64,000 nt of DNA from Gordonia bronchialis DSM 43247. Lineage in GTDB: Bacteria; Actinomycetota; Actinomycetes; Mycobacteriales; Mycobacteriaceae. Below are positions 7,973 to 17,282 of this stretch, piece after piece; positions within the stretch are counted from its first letter, which is position 1, and each line of letters begins with the position of its first letter. The position numbers were made by a program, and so were the translations under genes. The notes beneath the pieces are model-generated. The model ran no database searches. It was not told where the DNA came from and saw nothing but the letters and a program-made list of their open reading frames with translations. Location of the stretch: contig NC_013441.1 in the NCBI RefSeq assembly GCF_000024785.1, positions 4,464,001 through 4,528,000 on the forward strand, read 5' to 3'.

Positions 7973-9940
7973 ATGCGAACCACCGCGGCCGTCATCCGGG
8001 GCCTGATCGAGTTCCTGATCCTGTGGATCAGCTCCGCCGTGGCGATTCTCGCACTTGATGCCGTGCTCGACGGCATCACCCTTGAACCGATCGATATCGG
8101 CCTGCGGGGACCCTCCGTGCTGCCCGCAGCCCTTGCTCTCGCACTGGTTTTCGGCGTCCTCAACGCGGCGCTCTGGCCGCTGGCGATGCGCCTGATGTCG
8201 TGGGTCGGTCCGGTCTTCCTGTTTGTGCTGGCCTTTGTCACGGGCGGTCTGATCCTGGTTCTCGCGCTGTATCTCGTGCCGGTCGCCGAGATCGACCATC
8301 CCGTCACGGCGTTCCTGATGGCGGCACCGCTGTCGCTGTTCAGCTCCATCATCGGCGGCGCGGTGGCGTCCCGCTCCGACACCGCCTATCGGCTGATGCA
8401 GGTTCGGCGACAACGCTTTCGACTCCGCCGGGCAGCGCGACCGATCGGTGAGACCCCGGGTCTGCTGTGTATCCAGATCGACGGACTCGGGCACGGCGTG
8501 TTACGCCGCGCCATCGCCGACGGGGTGACCCCCACCTTGGCCAAGCTCGTTCGTGAAACCCACACGCTCATCGGCTGGTCCACGGACTGGAGCAGCCAGA
8601 CGGGTGCAACCCAGCTCGGAATCCTCCACGGCAACAATCACAACGTGCCCGCGTTCCGCTGGTACGACAAGTCCGACGGCCACACCGCTGTGTTCAGCAA
8701 TCCGCGTGACAACGAGATACGGGAGGAAGAGCGCGCCGACATCGTCGGTCTACTCGCGAAAGACGTTGCGAGCCGCGGGAATCTGTTCACCGGCGGGGCT
8801 GCCGACAACGTCCTGGTGGTCAGCCGTATGCGCGGTGCACGACTCGGCGGCGGGTCCGGATACACGTCGTACTTCCTCGACCCGTCCAGTGCGCTCCGCA
8901 CCGTGCTGGGCATGATCGCCGAGATCGTCCGCGAACTGCGACAGGCCTGGCATCAGCGGCACCGCGACATCCTGCCCCGGGTCCCCCGCGGCGGTGTGTA
9001 CCCGTTCGTGCGGGCGTTCACCACGGTTCTGGCCACTGACATGACGGTGTCGGCCGTGGTACGCGACATGATCGAGGGCCGGCGCATCATCTACATCGAC
9101 CTCATCGGTTACGACGAGGTGTCCCATCACTCGGGAATCTCACGCCCCGAGACCCTTTCGGTGCTGACGCGCGTCGACGAAACCGTCCGACTGCTGCTGG
9201 CCGTTGCGGCACAGGCCGATCGGCGCTACCGGGTGGTGGTTCTCTCCGATCACGGCCAGAGTCAAGGGGCAACGTTACGTCAGCGCTACGGCGAGACCCT
9301 CGGCCAGCTCGTGGCCCGGCTGTGCGGCACGACCGTCGAACCCGCCCGTGCAGCAGCCGAATCCGAGGGATTGCTGTACGCGGCGGCCAGCGTCAACGCG
9401 CCGGTCGCACCGGAGCCCGCACAGATCCAGCAGGCGCAGACCCCGGTGGTCCTGGGGTCTGGCAACCTGGGTTTGATCAGCTTCCCGTCAATCCCCGGGC
9501 GTGCCGACGTCGACGCCATCGAGCGACGACATCCCGGCCTGATCGACGCCCTGCGCACTCATCCCGGAATCGGTTCCCTGCTGATCGCCCGCTCCGACGG
9601 CGGATCGGTCGTCCTGGGCGCCGATGGCAGCGTCGACGTCGCGACGGGCACGGTCACCGGCATCGACCCATTGGCGGTCTTCGACGGCAACGCTCTCGAA
9701 AAGATCCGCCGGACAGACGGTTTCGACAATGTCGCCGACATCATGGTGGGCGGTGCCTACTGGCCGGAGACCGACGAGGTGGCCGCCTTCGAAGAGCAGG
9801 TCGGCTCCCACGGCGGCATGGGCGGACCCCAGAGCACGCCCTTTCTGCTCTATCCCGCCGAACTACCGGCTCCCGCGGAACCGGTGCATGGTGCGCAAAC
9901 GGTTCATCGCATCCTGGCCGGCTGGCGGGATCACCGATGA
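7973..9940 (+). CDS. membrane-anchored type I phosphodiesterase (holin-like domain + alkaline phosphatase superfamily)
   Basis: The first 145 residues form four hydrophobic helices resembling the phage-holin-4 superfamily (FLILWISSAVAILALDAVLDGI, LNAALWPLAMRLMSW, VFLFVLAFVTGGLILVLALYLV, LSLFSSIIGG). From about residue 160 an alkaline-phosphatase-superfamily domain starts at LLCIQIDGLGHGV. The metal site continues with WSSQTGATQLGILHGNN, IDLIGYDEVSHHSG, VVVLSDHGQSQG and SHGGMGGPQSTPF. The catalytic part probably hydrolyses phosphodiester or phosphate bonds in lipids, wall polymers or nucleotides near the membrane. It diverges from the metallo-hydrolase gene with 33 bp between starts. Confidence 0.8.
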   Translation: MRTTAAVIRGLIEFLILWISSAVAILALDAVLDGITLEPIDIGLRGPSVLPAALALALVFGVLNAALWPLAMRLMSWVGPVFLFVLAFVTGGLILVLALYLVPVAEIDHPVTAFLMAAPLSLFSSIIGGAVASRSDTAYRLMQVRRQRFRLRRAARPIGETPGLLCIQIDGLGHGVLRRAIADGVTPTLAKLVRETHTLIGWSTDWSSQTGATQLGILHGNNHNVPAFRWYDKSDGHTAVFSNPRDNEIREEERADIVGLLAKDVASRGNLFTGGAADNVLVVSRMRGARLGGGSGYTSYFLDPSSALRTVLGMIAEIVRELRQAWHQRHRDILPRVPRGGVYPFVRAFTTVLATDMTVSAVVRDMIEGRRIIYIDLIGYDEVSHHSGISRPETLSVLTRVDETVRLLLAVAAQADRRYRVVVLSDHGQSQGATLRQRYGETLGQLVARLCGTTVEPARAAAESEGLLYAAASVNAPVAPEPAQIQQAQTPVVLGSGNLGLISFPSIPGRADVDAIERRHPGLIDALRTHPGIGSLLIARSDGGSVVLGADGSVDVATGTVTGIDPLAVFDGNALEKIRRTDGFDNVADIMVGGAYWPETDEVAAFEEQVGSHGGMGGPQSTPFLLYPAELPAPAEPVHGAQTVHRILAGWRDHR

Positions 9941-9949
9941 GTCAACGCA

Positions 9950-10726
9950 TCAGCGATGCGTGAACTGCGGGTCGCGCTTCTCGACGAAGGCCGCCATCCC
10001 CTCGGTCTGATCGTCGGTGGCAAAGGTGGCGTAGAACAACGCACGCTCGGCCCGAACTCCTTCGGTCAGTGAGGATTCGAAGGCACGGTTGACTGCGTCC
10101 TTGGCCAGCGAGGCCGCGATGAGCGACTTGGATGCGATCGTGCGCGCCACCTCGAGAGCGGTCTCCAGACAGGCCTCGGGTGATACGACGCGGGAGACCA
10201 GGCCGAGGCGCTCGGCCTCGTCGACCTTCATCTGCCGTCCGGTGAGAATCATGTCCATCGCCTTGGCCTTGCCCACTGCCCGGGTGAGTCGCTGTGAGCC
10301 ACCGATCCCGGGAATCACACCGAGGTTGATCTCGGGCTGACCGAAGACTGCGTTCTCGCCGGCGATGATGATGTCGCACAGCATCGCCAACTCGCACCCA
10401 CCGCCGAGTGCGTAGCCGGTCACGGCAGCGATGATCGGGGTCCTGGTGCGCGACAGTTCATCCCAGGCACCGAAGAAGGACTCGTTGACGACGTCGGCGT
10501 AGCTCTTCGACGACATCTCCTTGATGTCGGCGCCGGCGGCGAAGGCACGCTCGGACCCGGTGAGCACGATGGCCCCGATCCCGGCGTCGGCGTCGAACTC
10601 GCGAACCGCGCCTACGACCTCGTTCATCAGCTCGGTGTTGAGCGCGTTGAGGGCCTTGGGCCGATTCAGGGTGATGACCCCGACCCGGTCCTGACGTTCG
10701 ACGATGATGGTGTTGTATTCGGGCAC
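9950..10726 (-). CDS. enoyl-CoA hydratase
   Basis: This crotonase-fold protein of 258 residues starts at GTG ([24 protein letters not shown]) with AGGAGAT eight bases upstream. The CoA-site and oxyanion loops AAGADIKEM and [14 protein letters not shown] are present, as is the second catalytic Glu region [19 protein letters not shown]. It matches short-chain EchA enoyl-CoA hydratases that hydrate trans-2-enoyl-CoA in beta-oxidation or valine breakdown. It follows the HIBCH-like gene after 10 bp, suggesting a valine/branched-chain role. Confidence 0.88.
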   Translation of the reverse strand: MPEYNTIIVERQDRVGVITLNRPKALNALNTELMNEVVGAVREFDADAGIGAIVLTGSERAFAAGADIKEMSSKSYADVVNESFFGAWDELSRTRTPIIAAVTGYALGGGCELAMLCDIIIAGENAVFGQPEINLGVIPGIGGSQRLTRAVGKAKAMDMILTGRQMKVDEAERLGLVSRVVSPEACLETALEVARTIASKSLIAASLAKDAVNRAFESSLTEGVRAERALFYATFATDDQTEGMAAFVEKRDPQFTHR

Positions 10727-10736
10727 AGTCGATCTC

Positions 10737-11804
10737 CTAATTGTCGGCGTCGAAGGTGAGGTCGCGCGGTAGCGGCGCGAAGAAGGCGTCGAGTTGTTCC
10801 GGGGACGCATCCGGCGCCCAGGCCGGATTGCGGTCCTTGTCGATGACCTGGGCCCGGATCCCCTCGGCCATGTCCGGATGCTCCAGGCACCGCACCGACA
10901 CGCGGTATTCACGCACCAGGGTGTCCTCGAGCGAGGCATCGTCGGCGGCGGCCCGTACCGATCGCAAGGTGACCGCCAGTGCCGTCGGGCTTTTCGCGGC
11001 GATGGTGTCGGCCACCTTCGCCGCGTCGGGCGTACCGACCGCGCGGCAGCGTGCCACGATCTCGGTGACCGTGTCGGCCGCGAACGCGTGCGCGATCCAG
11101 TCACGCCGCTCGGCGATGGGGGCAGCCGGTGGCTCGATGGCGAAGCGTGCCACCGCGTCGTGGACCCCGGAGTCGCCCACTGCGGCTCGGAAGTCGGCGA
11201 GTCTCTCCGCCGGAACGTAGTGGTCGGCGAGGCCGAGCGCGATGGCGTCGGCACCGTTGAGCGGGTTCGCGGTGAGTGCGGCGTAGAGTCCCAGGTTGTC
11301 CGGAACCCGCGACAGCAGGTGCGTTCCGCCGACGTCGGGGACGAACCCGATACCGACCTCGGGCATGGCCAGACGCGTGCGGTCGGTGACGATCCGGGTG
11401 TTGCCGTGCGCCGAGATGCCCACTCCGCCACCCATGACGATCCCGTCCATGAGCGCCACGTAGGGCTTGGGGTAGGCGGCGATCCCGGCGTTGAGACGGT
11501 ATTCGTCCCACCAGAACTTTGCCGACGGCGACTCGTCGGCCTGCGCGTCCCCCTCGCCGGGTGCACCGCTGCATGCCGAGGCGTCGCGATGGATGGCGAC
11601 GATGTCGCCGCCCGCGCAAAATCCGCGCTCTCCGGCACCGGAGACGACAACCGACTTCACCGTGTCGTCGTCGGCCCATTCCTCGAGCAGACGTGCCATC
11701 TCGAGCACCATCTCGTGGTCGAGCGCATTGATCGATGCGGGCCGGTTGAGCACCAGGTATGCGGCCGACCCGGCCTTGTCGGCGAGCACGGACGGTTCGG
11801 TCAC
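10737..11804 (-). CDS. 3-hydroxyisobutyryl-CoA hydrolase-type enoyl-CoA hydratase/isomerase
   Basis: This 355-residue crotonase starts at GTG ([22 protein letters not shown]) after GAGGAGAC. It is longer than a standard enoyl-CoA hydratase and has the HIBCH features [31 protein letters not shown], and [20 protein letters not shown] with the catalytic Glu/Asp pair. The C-terminal ECH_2 extension is also present. HIBCH releases 3-hydroxyisobutyrate from its CoA ester in valine degradation. It is the first gene of a two-gene operon with the enoyl-CoA hydratase. Confidence 0.85.
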   Translation of the reverse strand: MTEPSVLADKAGSAAYLVLNRPASINALDHEMVLEMARLLEEWADDDTVKSVVVSGAGERGFCAGGDIVAIHRDASACSGAPGEGDAQADESPSAKFWWDEYRLNAGIAAYPKPYVALMDGIVMGGGVGISAHGNTRIVTDRTRLAMPEVGIGFVPDVGGTHLLSRVPDNLGLYAALTANPLNGADAIALGLADHYVPAERLADFRAAVGDSGVHDAVARFAIEPPAAPIAERRDWIAHAFAADTVTEIVARCRAVGTPDAAKVADTIAAKSPTALAVTLRSVRAAADDASLEDTLVREYRVSVRCLEHPDMAEGIRAQVIDKDRNPAWAPDASPEQLDAFFAPLPRDLTFDADN

Positions 11805-11899
11805 GGACGTCTCCTCGGTGAAACAGGTGAAGTGGGTCGCACCGAATGCTTGCATATCCAAGTAAATATGTCCACGTCCGTTACCTCTACCGTGGACTC

Positions 11900-12772
11900 A
11901 TGAGCTACTCGAAAGCCCGCATACGCGACGTCGAGGATCTCAACCCCCGGTTTCGGCGCCTCGTGTTCGACGTCGACGACCTCGGCCGACTCAGCCTGCC
12001 GGGGGTCGCCGACGAGGCGGTGGGACTCTATGTTCCGTCGGCCGGCGAACACGACGTCCCCGATATGAGCTGCCGCGACGGGGTGTGGGCCTTCCATGAC
12101 ATCGACGTCGCACCGCAGGTACGCAACTATTCGATTCGCCACCTCGATGCCGCGACGGGCAGCGTCGTGATCGACGTCGTGATCCATTCGACCGGCCCGG
12201 TCACCGAATTCGCCCAGCGCGCCCGACCCGGCGATCGGGTGACGATGTCGCACGCGCGGGGCTGGTACCGCCCACCACCCGAGACCGATTGGCAGATACT
12301 TGTCGCCGACCTCGCCGCCCTGCCCGCACTCGCACGCATTCTCACCGAGAGTGACGACGACGCGCCATTGATCGTCGTCACCGAACTCGGCGATCCCTCC
12401 GACGTCGAGTTGCTTCCCGAGTTCGCGGGTACTCACCTGTCTGACGTCGGCGGCAACGGATACACCCCGAGCCGCCTGGCGGCGAGAATGCGAGATCTCG
12501 ATCTCCCACCGGGACGCGGCTATTGCTGGTTTGCCGGCGAGGCCGCCGAATCCCGCTCGGTGCGGAAATATGTGCGTAGCGAACTCGGTTGGGGCCGAGA
12601 CGATTACGACATCATCGGTTATTGGCGACACGACGGCGAGCGGTGGTCCCGGCAGTTCGAGGAACGCGGTAACGGATTGTTCGACGTCTACCGGCGGGCG
12701 ATAGCAGACGGCAAGACCGAAAAGCAGGCGGCAGAGGAATTCGACGAGGCGCTCGAACGTGCCGGTCTCTGA
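11900..12772 (+). CDS. siderophore-interacting protein (FAD-dependent ferric-siderophore reductase family)
   Basis: This 290-residue protein has an N-terminal FAD-binding barrel with the RNYSIRHLD motif (RxYS) near residue 77 and a MSHARGWYRPP strand. The C-terminal NAD(P)H-binding SIP domain shows LVADLAALPALARIL and YCWFAGEAAESRSVRKYVRSELG. ViuB-type proteins release iron from siderophores in the cytosol. The ATG at 11900 is chosen because the open frame upstream has no family match. I do not see a DtxR/IdeR-type TTAGGTTAGGCTAACCT box upstream, so iron control is not supported by the sequence; a weak CATAT-N8-ATATG dyad lies at 11853-11870. Confidence 0.85.
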   Translation: MSYSKARIRDVEDLNPRFRRLVFDVDDLGRLSLPGVADEAVGLYVPSAGEHDVPDMSCRDGVWAFHDIDVAPQVRNYSIRHLDAATGSVVIDVVIHSTGPVTEFAQRARPGDRVTMSHARGWYRPPPETDWQILVADLAALPALARILTESDDDAPLIVVTELGDPSDVELLPEFAGTHLSDVGGNGYTPSRLAARMRDLDLPPGRGYCWFAGEAAESRSVRKYVRSELGWGRDDYDIIGYWRHDGERWSRQFEERGNGLFDVYRRAIADGKTEKQAAEEFDEALERAGL

Positions 12773-12781
12773 TCACCGGCA

Positions 12782-12913
12782 CTGGTCGAATAGCGACGCC
12801 AACCCCTGCTGGTTGAGTAGCGACTCCCACCCTATTTGTTGAGTAGCGAAGCCCACCCCTGCTGGTTGAGTAGCGACGAGCGAGCTTGCGAGCCCGTCGC
12901 GTATCGAAACCAC
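12782..12913. repeat. dispersed ggttgagtagcgac repeat copies
   Basis: Three copies of the (g/t)tgagtagcgac core occur downstream of the siderophore-interacting protein gene. The last extends into gagcgagcttgcgagcccg and gtatcgaaacc, which is itself palindromic (GCGAGCTTGCGAGC). This is the same family as the clusters around the GIY-YIG gene and the element inside the 13E12 gene at 29827, read on the opposite strand. Confidence 0.75.
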
Positions 12914-12957
12914 AAGCGAGCCAACAGTATCCGCAACCACACTCCACCCCCGACAAC

Positions 12958-12993
12958 GACCGATGCACCCGTCCAAGACGGGTGCATCGGGTC
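12958..12993. terminator. bidirectional hairpin between converging genes
   Basis: The arms GATGCACCCGT and ACGGGTGCATC pair perfectly around a CCAAG loop, and the stem extends through GACC/GGTC with one bulged base. It lies between the siderophore-interacting protein gene on the plus strand and lsr2 on the minus strand. No U-tract follows, which is usual for actinobacterial terminators. Confidence 0.6.
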
Positions 12994-13037
12994 GATGGGT
13001 GGTCGCGAGTCACGACGACGCAGAGCGCATACCTCGG

Positions 13038-13406
13038 TCAGTGAGCCGCTTCGTAGGCGTCGACGATGTCCTTGGGAAGACGCCCACGGGGAGCGACGTC
13101 GTAGCCGGCACCGATTGCCCACTCACGGATCTCGGTGGTGGGCGACGACGAGGACTTCGACGAGGAACTCGGGGCCGAATTGGAGCGGGTGGTGGTTGCT
13201 CGCTTGCGCCCGCCGACTCGGGTCGAGACGTCGAGCAGCTTGGCGACGGTCACCTTGCCGTTCTCGACCTTGTCCAAATTGGCCGAGGACACATCCAGCT
13301 CATAATCCACACCCAGCCACGACCACGAAACCGTGTGCGCATCATCGGAATCGATCTCGTGACCGTCGAGGTCATCAACAAATGTGACTTTCTGGATTTT
13401 TGCCAT
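13038..13406 (-). CDS. lsr2: Lsr2 nucleoid-associated protein
   Basis: This 122-residue protein opens MAKIQKVTFVDDLDG, the hallmark of Lsr2. A dimerising N-terminal domain (VSWSWLGVDYELDVSSANLDK) is followed by a Ser-rich linker (SSSSKSSSSPTT). The C-terminal DNA-binding domain contains the AT-hook-like RGRLP loop (PRGRLPKDIVDAYEAAH). Lsr2 is an H-NS-like xenogeneic silencer that binds AT-rich DNA. It is a single gene between repeats and an SDR gene. Confidence 0.95.
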   Translation of the reverse strand: MAKIQKVTFVDDLDGHEIDSDDAHTVSWSWLGVDYELDVSSANLDKVENGKVTVAKLLDVSTRVGGRKRATTTRSNSAPSSSSKSSSSPTTEIREWAIGAGYDVAPRGRLPKDIVDAYEAAH

Positions 13407-13556
13407 GCGTCCAGGTTAACCGATAAACGCCGAATTACCGCAGACGCCGGGGGGTCGGAGTGCCGCGTGGGCTAATTCCGCACACCGGATATTTGTTGGC
13501 TTGATCACTGTCCGCGTGATTGCGCAATTCGTCCCAGACGGACGTCTGCGCCGGCG

Positions 13557-14423
13557 TCAGTACGCAGCGACCTGGCCATCCTTGGGCGCCCGGTACATGC
13601 GCCACAACAGTTTCGGTATCGACCGCAGCGGCAGCCGGTGAGGCCAGTCCCGGGCCCGCAGCAGGGCTTCGGTACCGCCGTCGACCGTGATGACCGCTCC
13701 GCACAGGAAATCGGCATTGTCGGAGAGCATCATCATGACCCAGGCGGCGAGCTGTTCCGGGGTTCCGTATTCGCGCACCGGGACCGGGAACGACCGGACG
13801 TTCTTGCCCTGCGCACCGTCGAGCTGGGAGCGCAGCAGAGGCGTCATCACCGGCCCGGGCGCGATGACGTTCACCCGGATGCCCGCGCCGGCCCACTCCG
13901 GCCGGGTGCCGTGCAGCCGACACCATTGGGCGACGGCGATCTTCGACGCGGCGTAGGCCGCCGGTGCGGCCACCTGGCCCCGTCGACGTATCTGGCGCGC
14001 CGCCGCCACGGCATCCCCGCCGAGGAGACGGCGGACTGCGCGACGCGGCACGAGTGGGGTCGAGGTGGTCGAATTCGAGCCGAAGACAACCACTTTCGCA
14101 TTTCCGGAGGCCGCCAGCGCAGTCCGCCAGGCGGTGAGGAGTTCGGTGACCCCGAGCACGTTCACATCCAGGATCGTCTGTTCCTGCCCGCGCCGTGGGC
14201 CGAGCCCAGCGGCCAACACCGCACCGTCGAGCCGGCCGTCACACCGCTCGATGACGCCTACGATGGCCGCATGCCGGCCGTCATGAGTGGACAGATCGGC
14301 GGTGATGTCGGCGTCGGTTCCGGGCCGGTCGATCCCGATGACCGTGTGACCCGCCGCGCGCAGGGATTCGGCGACCGCCGCGCCCATTCCCGACGCCGAG
14401 CCGGTCACCGCATACGTGCTCAT
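13557..14423 (-). CDS. short-chain dehydrogenase/reductase
   Basis: This 288-residue SDR has the cofactor motif VTGSASGMGAAVAESL at the start, VLAAGLG in place of the usual NNAG, and the catalytic YAASK near residue 155. It ends with the PGPVMTPLL and DGGTEALLR segments, plus an unusual tail containing LLWRMYRAPKDG. It resembles 3-alpha-hydroxysteroid or coniferyl-alcohol dehydrogenase-type SDRs. It is coupled to the upstream MarR gene by a four-base overlap, so it is probably controlled by that repressor. The substrate is not known. Confidence 0.8.
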   Translation of the reverse strand: MSTYAVTGSASGMGAAVAESLRAAGHTVIGIDRPGTDADITADLSTHDGRHAAIVGVIERCDGRLDGAVLAAGLGPRRGQEQTILDVNVLGVTELLTAWRTALAASGNAKVVVFGSNSTTSTPLVPRRAVRRLLGGDAVAAARQIRRRGQVAAPAAYAASKIAVAQWCRLHGTRPEWAGAGIRVNVIAPGPVMTPLLRSQLDGAQGKNVRSFPVPVREYGTPEQLAAWVMMMLSDNADFLCGAVITVDGGTEALLRARDWPHRLPLRSIPKLLWRMYRAPKDGQVAAY

Positions 14424-14899
14424 CTCGCGACCCGCGAGGCGTGGTCCTGGCGGTGCAACGCGCGGTCATAGGCGTCGTTGTAGGCCCGTAACTCGTGCAA
14501 TAGCGCTTCGGGGGTGCCGGGCGACAGGTCGGCGAAGACGCGCTCGAGACGTTGCGCTCGCAGCAGACCGTCGTGGTCGAACGCCTCGCGACCCCGCTCG
14601 GTGGGGCGAATACGACGGGAGAGGGACCCCTCGACAGCGAACCGCTCCAGATAACCCTGCTTGATTGCCGCATTCACCTGGCGGTTCACCGTCGACTGCT
14701 CGAGATCAAGCTCGACGGTGAGCTCACGCAGCGTGCGGGCACGCCCGTCGGACAACACCCAGAGGATGGTGAACGCGGAATTGTCCAGGACCGAGTCGGG
14801 ATGCATCGCCGGCTTCCGACGGGTTAGGCGGAGCAGTTCGTCGGCGAGATCGCCGTACAAGGGCACCGGCCAGATCGACTTGTCGTCCACAGATGCCAC
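14420..14899 (-). CDS. MarR-family transcriptional regulator
   Basis: The protein has 159 residues. The winged HTH lies around FTILWVLSDGRARTLRELTVELDLEQSTVNRQVNAAIKQGYLERF, followed by the beta-wing SLSRRIRPTERGREAF and a C-terminal dimerisation helix. It is divergent from the DHA2 efflux gene across a palindromic intergenic region and upstream of the SDR. This is the common plan of a ligand-released repressor of a drug exporter. Confidence 0.85.
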   Translation of the reverse strand: MASVDDKSIWPVPLYGDLADELLRLTRRKPAMHPDSVLDNSAFTILWVLSDGRARTLRELTVELDLEQSTVNRQVNAAIKQGYLERFAVEGSLSRRIRPTERGREAFDHDGLLRAQRLERVFADLSPGTPEALLHELRAYNDAYDRALHRQDHASRVAR

Positions 14900-14945
14900 G
14901 TCTGGACCACCTTATTCATGCAGGCAGGGGATTTGTCCGATTCGC

Positions 14946-14977
14946 TGTATGTAGGGTACATATGTAGTCTGCATACA
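14946..14977. promoter_or_regulatory. palindromic operator candidate between marR-type gene and efflux pump
   Basis: TACATATGTA at 14957-14966 is a perfect 10-bp palindrome. The outer arms TGTATG (14946) and CATACA (14972) form a second, wider dyad. The region is unusually AT-rich for this genome and sits about 25 bp before the exporter ATG, a good place for a MarR dimer to block both promoters. Confidence 0.6.
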
Positions 14978-15002
14978 CCGCACACGATGCGGCCAGTGGA
15001 GT

Positions 15003-16520
15003 ATGCCCGTGACAAGCAAGAAGCCAGATCCGAGCCAGGCGCCGCACCTTCAGGTCGTCGACGACACCGAGGTCCCACACGCCCAGACGTCCGCCGCCGG
15101 TGCGATGGGCACCGTCATCACCCTGTGCTTCGCCGGTTTGATCGCCTCACTGATGCAGACGCTGATCATCCCGGTTCAGCCCGAACTCCCGGCTCTGCTC
15201 GGGACATCGATCTCCAGTGCGTCATGGATCATCACCGCGACCCTGCTGGCCGCCGCCGTCGCCATGCCGATCGCCGGACGTCTCGGCGACATGTTCGGCA
15301 AACAGCGAATCCTGGTCGGCAGCGGCATTCTGCTCATTGTCGGCTCATTGATCTGCGCCCTCAGCACATCGGTGTGGCCGCTGGTCGCCGGCCGCGCGGT
15401 CCAGGGTCTGGCGATGGGCCTGATCCCGGTGGGCATCAGCCTCATGCGCGAGGTCACCCCACCGCGGCTGACGTCGATGGCGGTGGCCGCCATGAGTGCG
15501 ACCCTGGGTGTGGGCGGCGCCATCGGCCTCCCGCTGGCTGCCTGGATCTCTCAGGAATGGACCTGGCACACCCTGTTCTGGGTCTCCACGGTCCTGGCCG
15601 CCATCGTGACGCTGGCCATCGTCGTGGTGGTTCCGCACGTCCCCGATGCCGCCGGCGGCAAACTCGACGTGCCCGGCGCGATCGGCCTGGCCGTCGGTCT
15701 GGTCGCCGCTCTCATCGCCGTGTCCAAGGGTAACGACTGGGGCTGGTCGTCGGGCGCCACGATCGGCTTGCTCATCGGCGGGCTGGCGGTGCTCGTGGCA
15801 TGGGGCTTGTACGAAGTGCGCCAGCAGGATCCGCTGGTCGACCTGCGCACCACCGCCCGGCCGGCGGTGCTGCTGACCAACCTCGCCGCCGTCGCTGTCG
15901 GATTCGGCATGATGGCGCAGGCGATCGTCATCCCGGCGCTGTTGGAAACCCCCGCCTTCACCGGGTACGGCCTGGGGCAGTCCATCCTGGCCGCGGGTCT
16001 GTGGATGGCTCCCGGTGGCCTGATGATGATGCTGCTGTCCCCGGTGTCGGGGCTGCTGATCAACAAGATCGGCGCCAAGTTCACCCTGGCGATCGGTGCC
16101 ACCGTCCTGGGCATCGGATACGTGGTGGCGCTGTTCCTGATGAGCTCCCCGTGGCAGCTCATGCTCGCGTCCATCATCGGTTCCGCCGGCGTGGGTATCG
16201 GGTATGCCGCCATGCCCACCCTCATCATGGGGGCGGTGCCCATCACCGAGGCCGGTGCCGCGGTCGGACTCAACGGCCTGATGCGCTCCATCGGCACCAC
16301 GGTCGCCTCGGCCGTCATGGCCCTGGTCCTCGCCACGTCGACGAACACCTACTTCGGCCGCGAGTTCCCCGATCAGTCAACGTTCCACTGGTGCTTCCTG
16401 ATTGCCGCGGCCGCCGCATTCGTCGGTGTGGCCATCACGCTGTGCATCCCCAACTCACGTCCCGATACCCCGGCCCCGAGCGCTGTGGACAACCGGACCC
16501 AGGTCGCCGCCGAGGCATGA
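15003..16520 (+). CDS. MFS transporter, DHA2 (14-TMS) drug-efflux family
   Basis: This 505-residue membrane protein has about 14 hydrophobic segments. Motif A is GRLGDMFGKQRILVG near residue 95, and the motif C-like glycine-rich helix is LGVGGAIGLPLAAWI near residue 170. The first 35 residues are cytosolic and charged. The length and plan match the EmrB/QacA group that exports drugs or antimicrobials using the proton gradient. It is divergent from a MarR regulator, whose operator candidate overlaps its promoter region. Confidence 0.88.
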   Translation: MPVTSKKPDPSQAPHLQVVDDTEVPHAQTSAAGAMGTVITLCFAGLIASLMQTLIIPVQPELPALLGTSISSASWIITATLLAAAVAMPIAGRLGDMFGKQRILVGSGILLIVGSLICALSTSVWPLVAGRAVQGLAMGLIPVGISLMREVTPPRLTSMAVAAMSATLGVGGAIGLPLAAWISQEWTWHTLFWVSTVLAAIVTLAIVVVVPHVPDAAGGKLDVPGAIGLAVGLVAALIAVSKGNDWGWSSGATIGLLIGGLAVLVAWGLYEVRQQDPLVDLRTTARPAVLLTNLAAVAVGFGMMAQAIVIPALLETPAFTGYGLGQSILAAGLWMAPGGLMMMLLSPVSGLLINKIGAKFTLAIGATVLGIGYVVALFLMSSPWQLMLASIIGSAGVGIGYAAMPTLIMGAVPITEAGAAVGLNGLMRSIGTTVASAVMALVLATSTNTYFGREFPDQSTFHWCFLIAAAAAFVGVAITLCIPNSRPDTPAPSAVDNRTQVAAEA

Positions 16521-16532
16521 GACCGACGGCGT

Positions 16533-17264
16533 CTATCGGAGCGCTCGCCGCAGGGTGACCCGGTAGGTGTAGTGCTCGGGCAGGAAGTGACTGACCGCCA
16601 ATTCCACCGCGTCCCCGCGCGAATCGGTGTAGAGGCGGTCGACCCGCAACACCGCCTCACCCTCGGCGCATCCGAGTCCGCTCGCCAGCTCCGCCGTCGC
16701 CGTCACCGCCGTGATGGACTGCGCACACTCGTCGATGGGATGGGACAGGTGCGGTTCCAGTAGTCCGATCATCGTGTGTGAACTCGTTGCGCCGCAGACG
16801 AGATCGGGGTGATCGAGCAGGTGCGCCGCGATCGGTTCCGGCCACCACACGGTGGTCACCACAAACGGCACGTCGCCGTGCTGGCGCGCAAAGACGATGC
16901 GGTACACCACATCGGTGTCCAGACGCAGACGCCCGGCGGCCTCGAGATCGACCCGCCGCGAGGGAGAGCGGAGAACCGTCATCGCGGTGTCGGCGGAGAG
17001 GTTCATCAGATCCTCGATCGAACCGAGCTGCCGTAGGTAGCGTCCGCCGCCGTCGGTTGCAAAGGTGCCCCGGCCCGGAACCCGGTACACCACTCCCTCG
17101 GACACGAGATCCTGAAAGGCCCGACGGACGGTCTGCCGACTCAGCCCGTACTCTGCGGACAGCTCGGACTCGGTCGGCAACCGGACCCCATCGGGGTAGC
17201 GGCCCTGCGCAATTCGCGCACGCAGGTCGTCGGCGAGCGATCGGTATGCGGGTAGCCCGGTCAC
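16533..17264 (-). CDS. GntR-family regulator with UTRA domain (HutC subfamily)
   Basis: The protein has 243 residues. The N-terminal GntR winged HTH (LADDLRARIAQGRYPDGVRLPTESELSAEYGLSRQTVRRAFQDLVSEGVVYRVPGRGTF) is complete. The UTRA effector domain from about residue 90 includes VVYRIVFARQHGDVPFVVTTVWWPE and ends LPEHYTYRVTLRRALR. It follows the acyl-CoA dehydrogenase gene by 18 bp in the same direction, so it probably controls that gene and the divergent hydratase/CoA-transferase pair. The ligand is unknown, plausibly an acyl-CoA or dicarboxylate. Confidence 0.85.
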   Translation of the reverse strand: MTGLPAYRSLADDLRARIAQGRYPDGVRLPTESELSAEYGLSRQTVRRAFQDLVSEGVVYRVPGRGTFATDGGGRYLRQLGSIEDLMNLSADTAMTVLRSPSRRVDLEAAGRLRLDTDVVYRIVFARQHGDVPFVVTTVWWPEPIAAHLLDHPDLVCGATSSHTMIGLLEPHLSHPIDECAQSITAVTATAELASGLGCAEGEAVLRVDRLYTDSRGDAVELAVSHFLPEHYTYRVTLRRALR

Positions 17265-17282
17265 GACACGCGGCCCATCACG

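Noticed and set aside
7973..8400. Phage holin as evidence of a prophage
   Set aside because: The holin-like helices are fused to a phosphodiesterase, and no other phage genes or attachment sites are present.
11853..11870. Iron-responsive DtxR/IdeR operator before the siderophore-interacting protein gene
   Set aside because: Only a short CATAT-N8-ATATG dyad is present; the 19-bp IdeR consensus is not seen.
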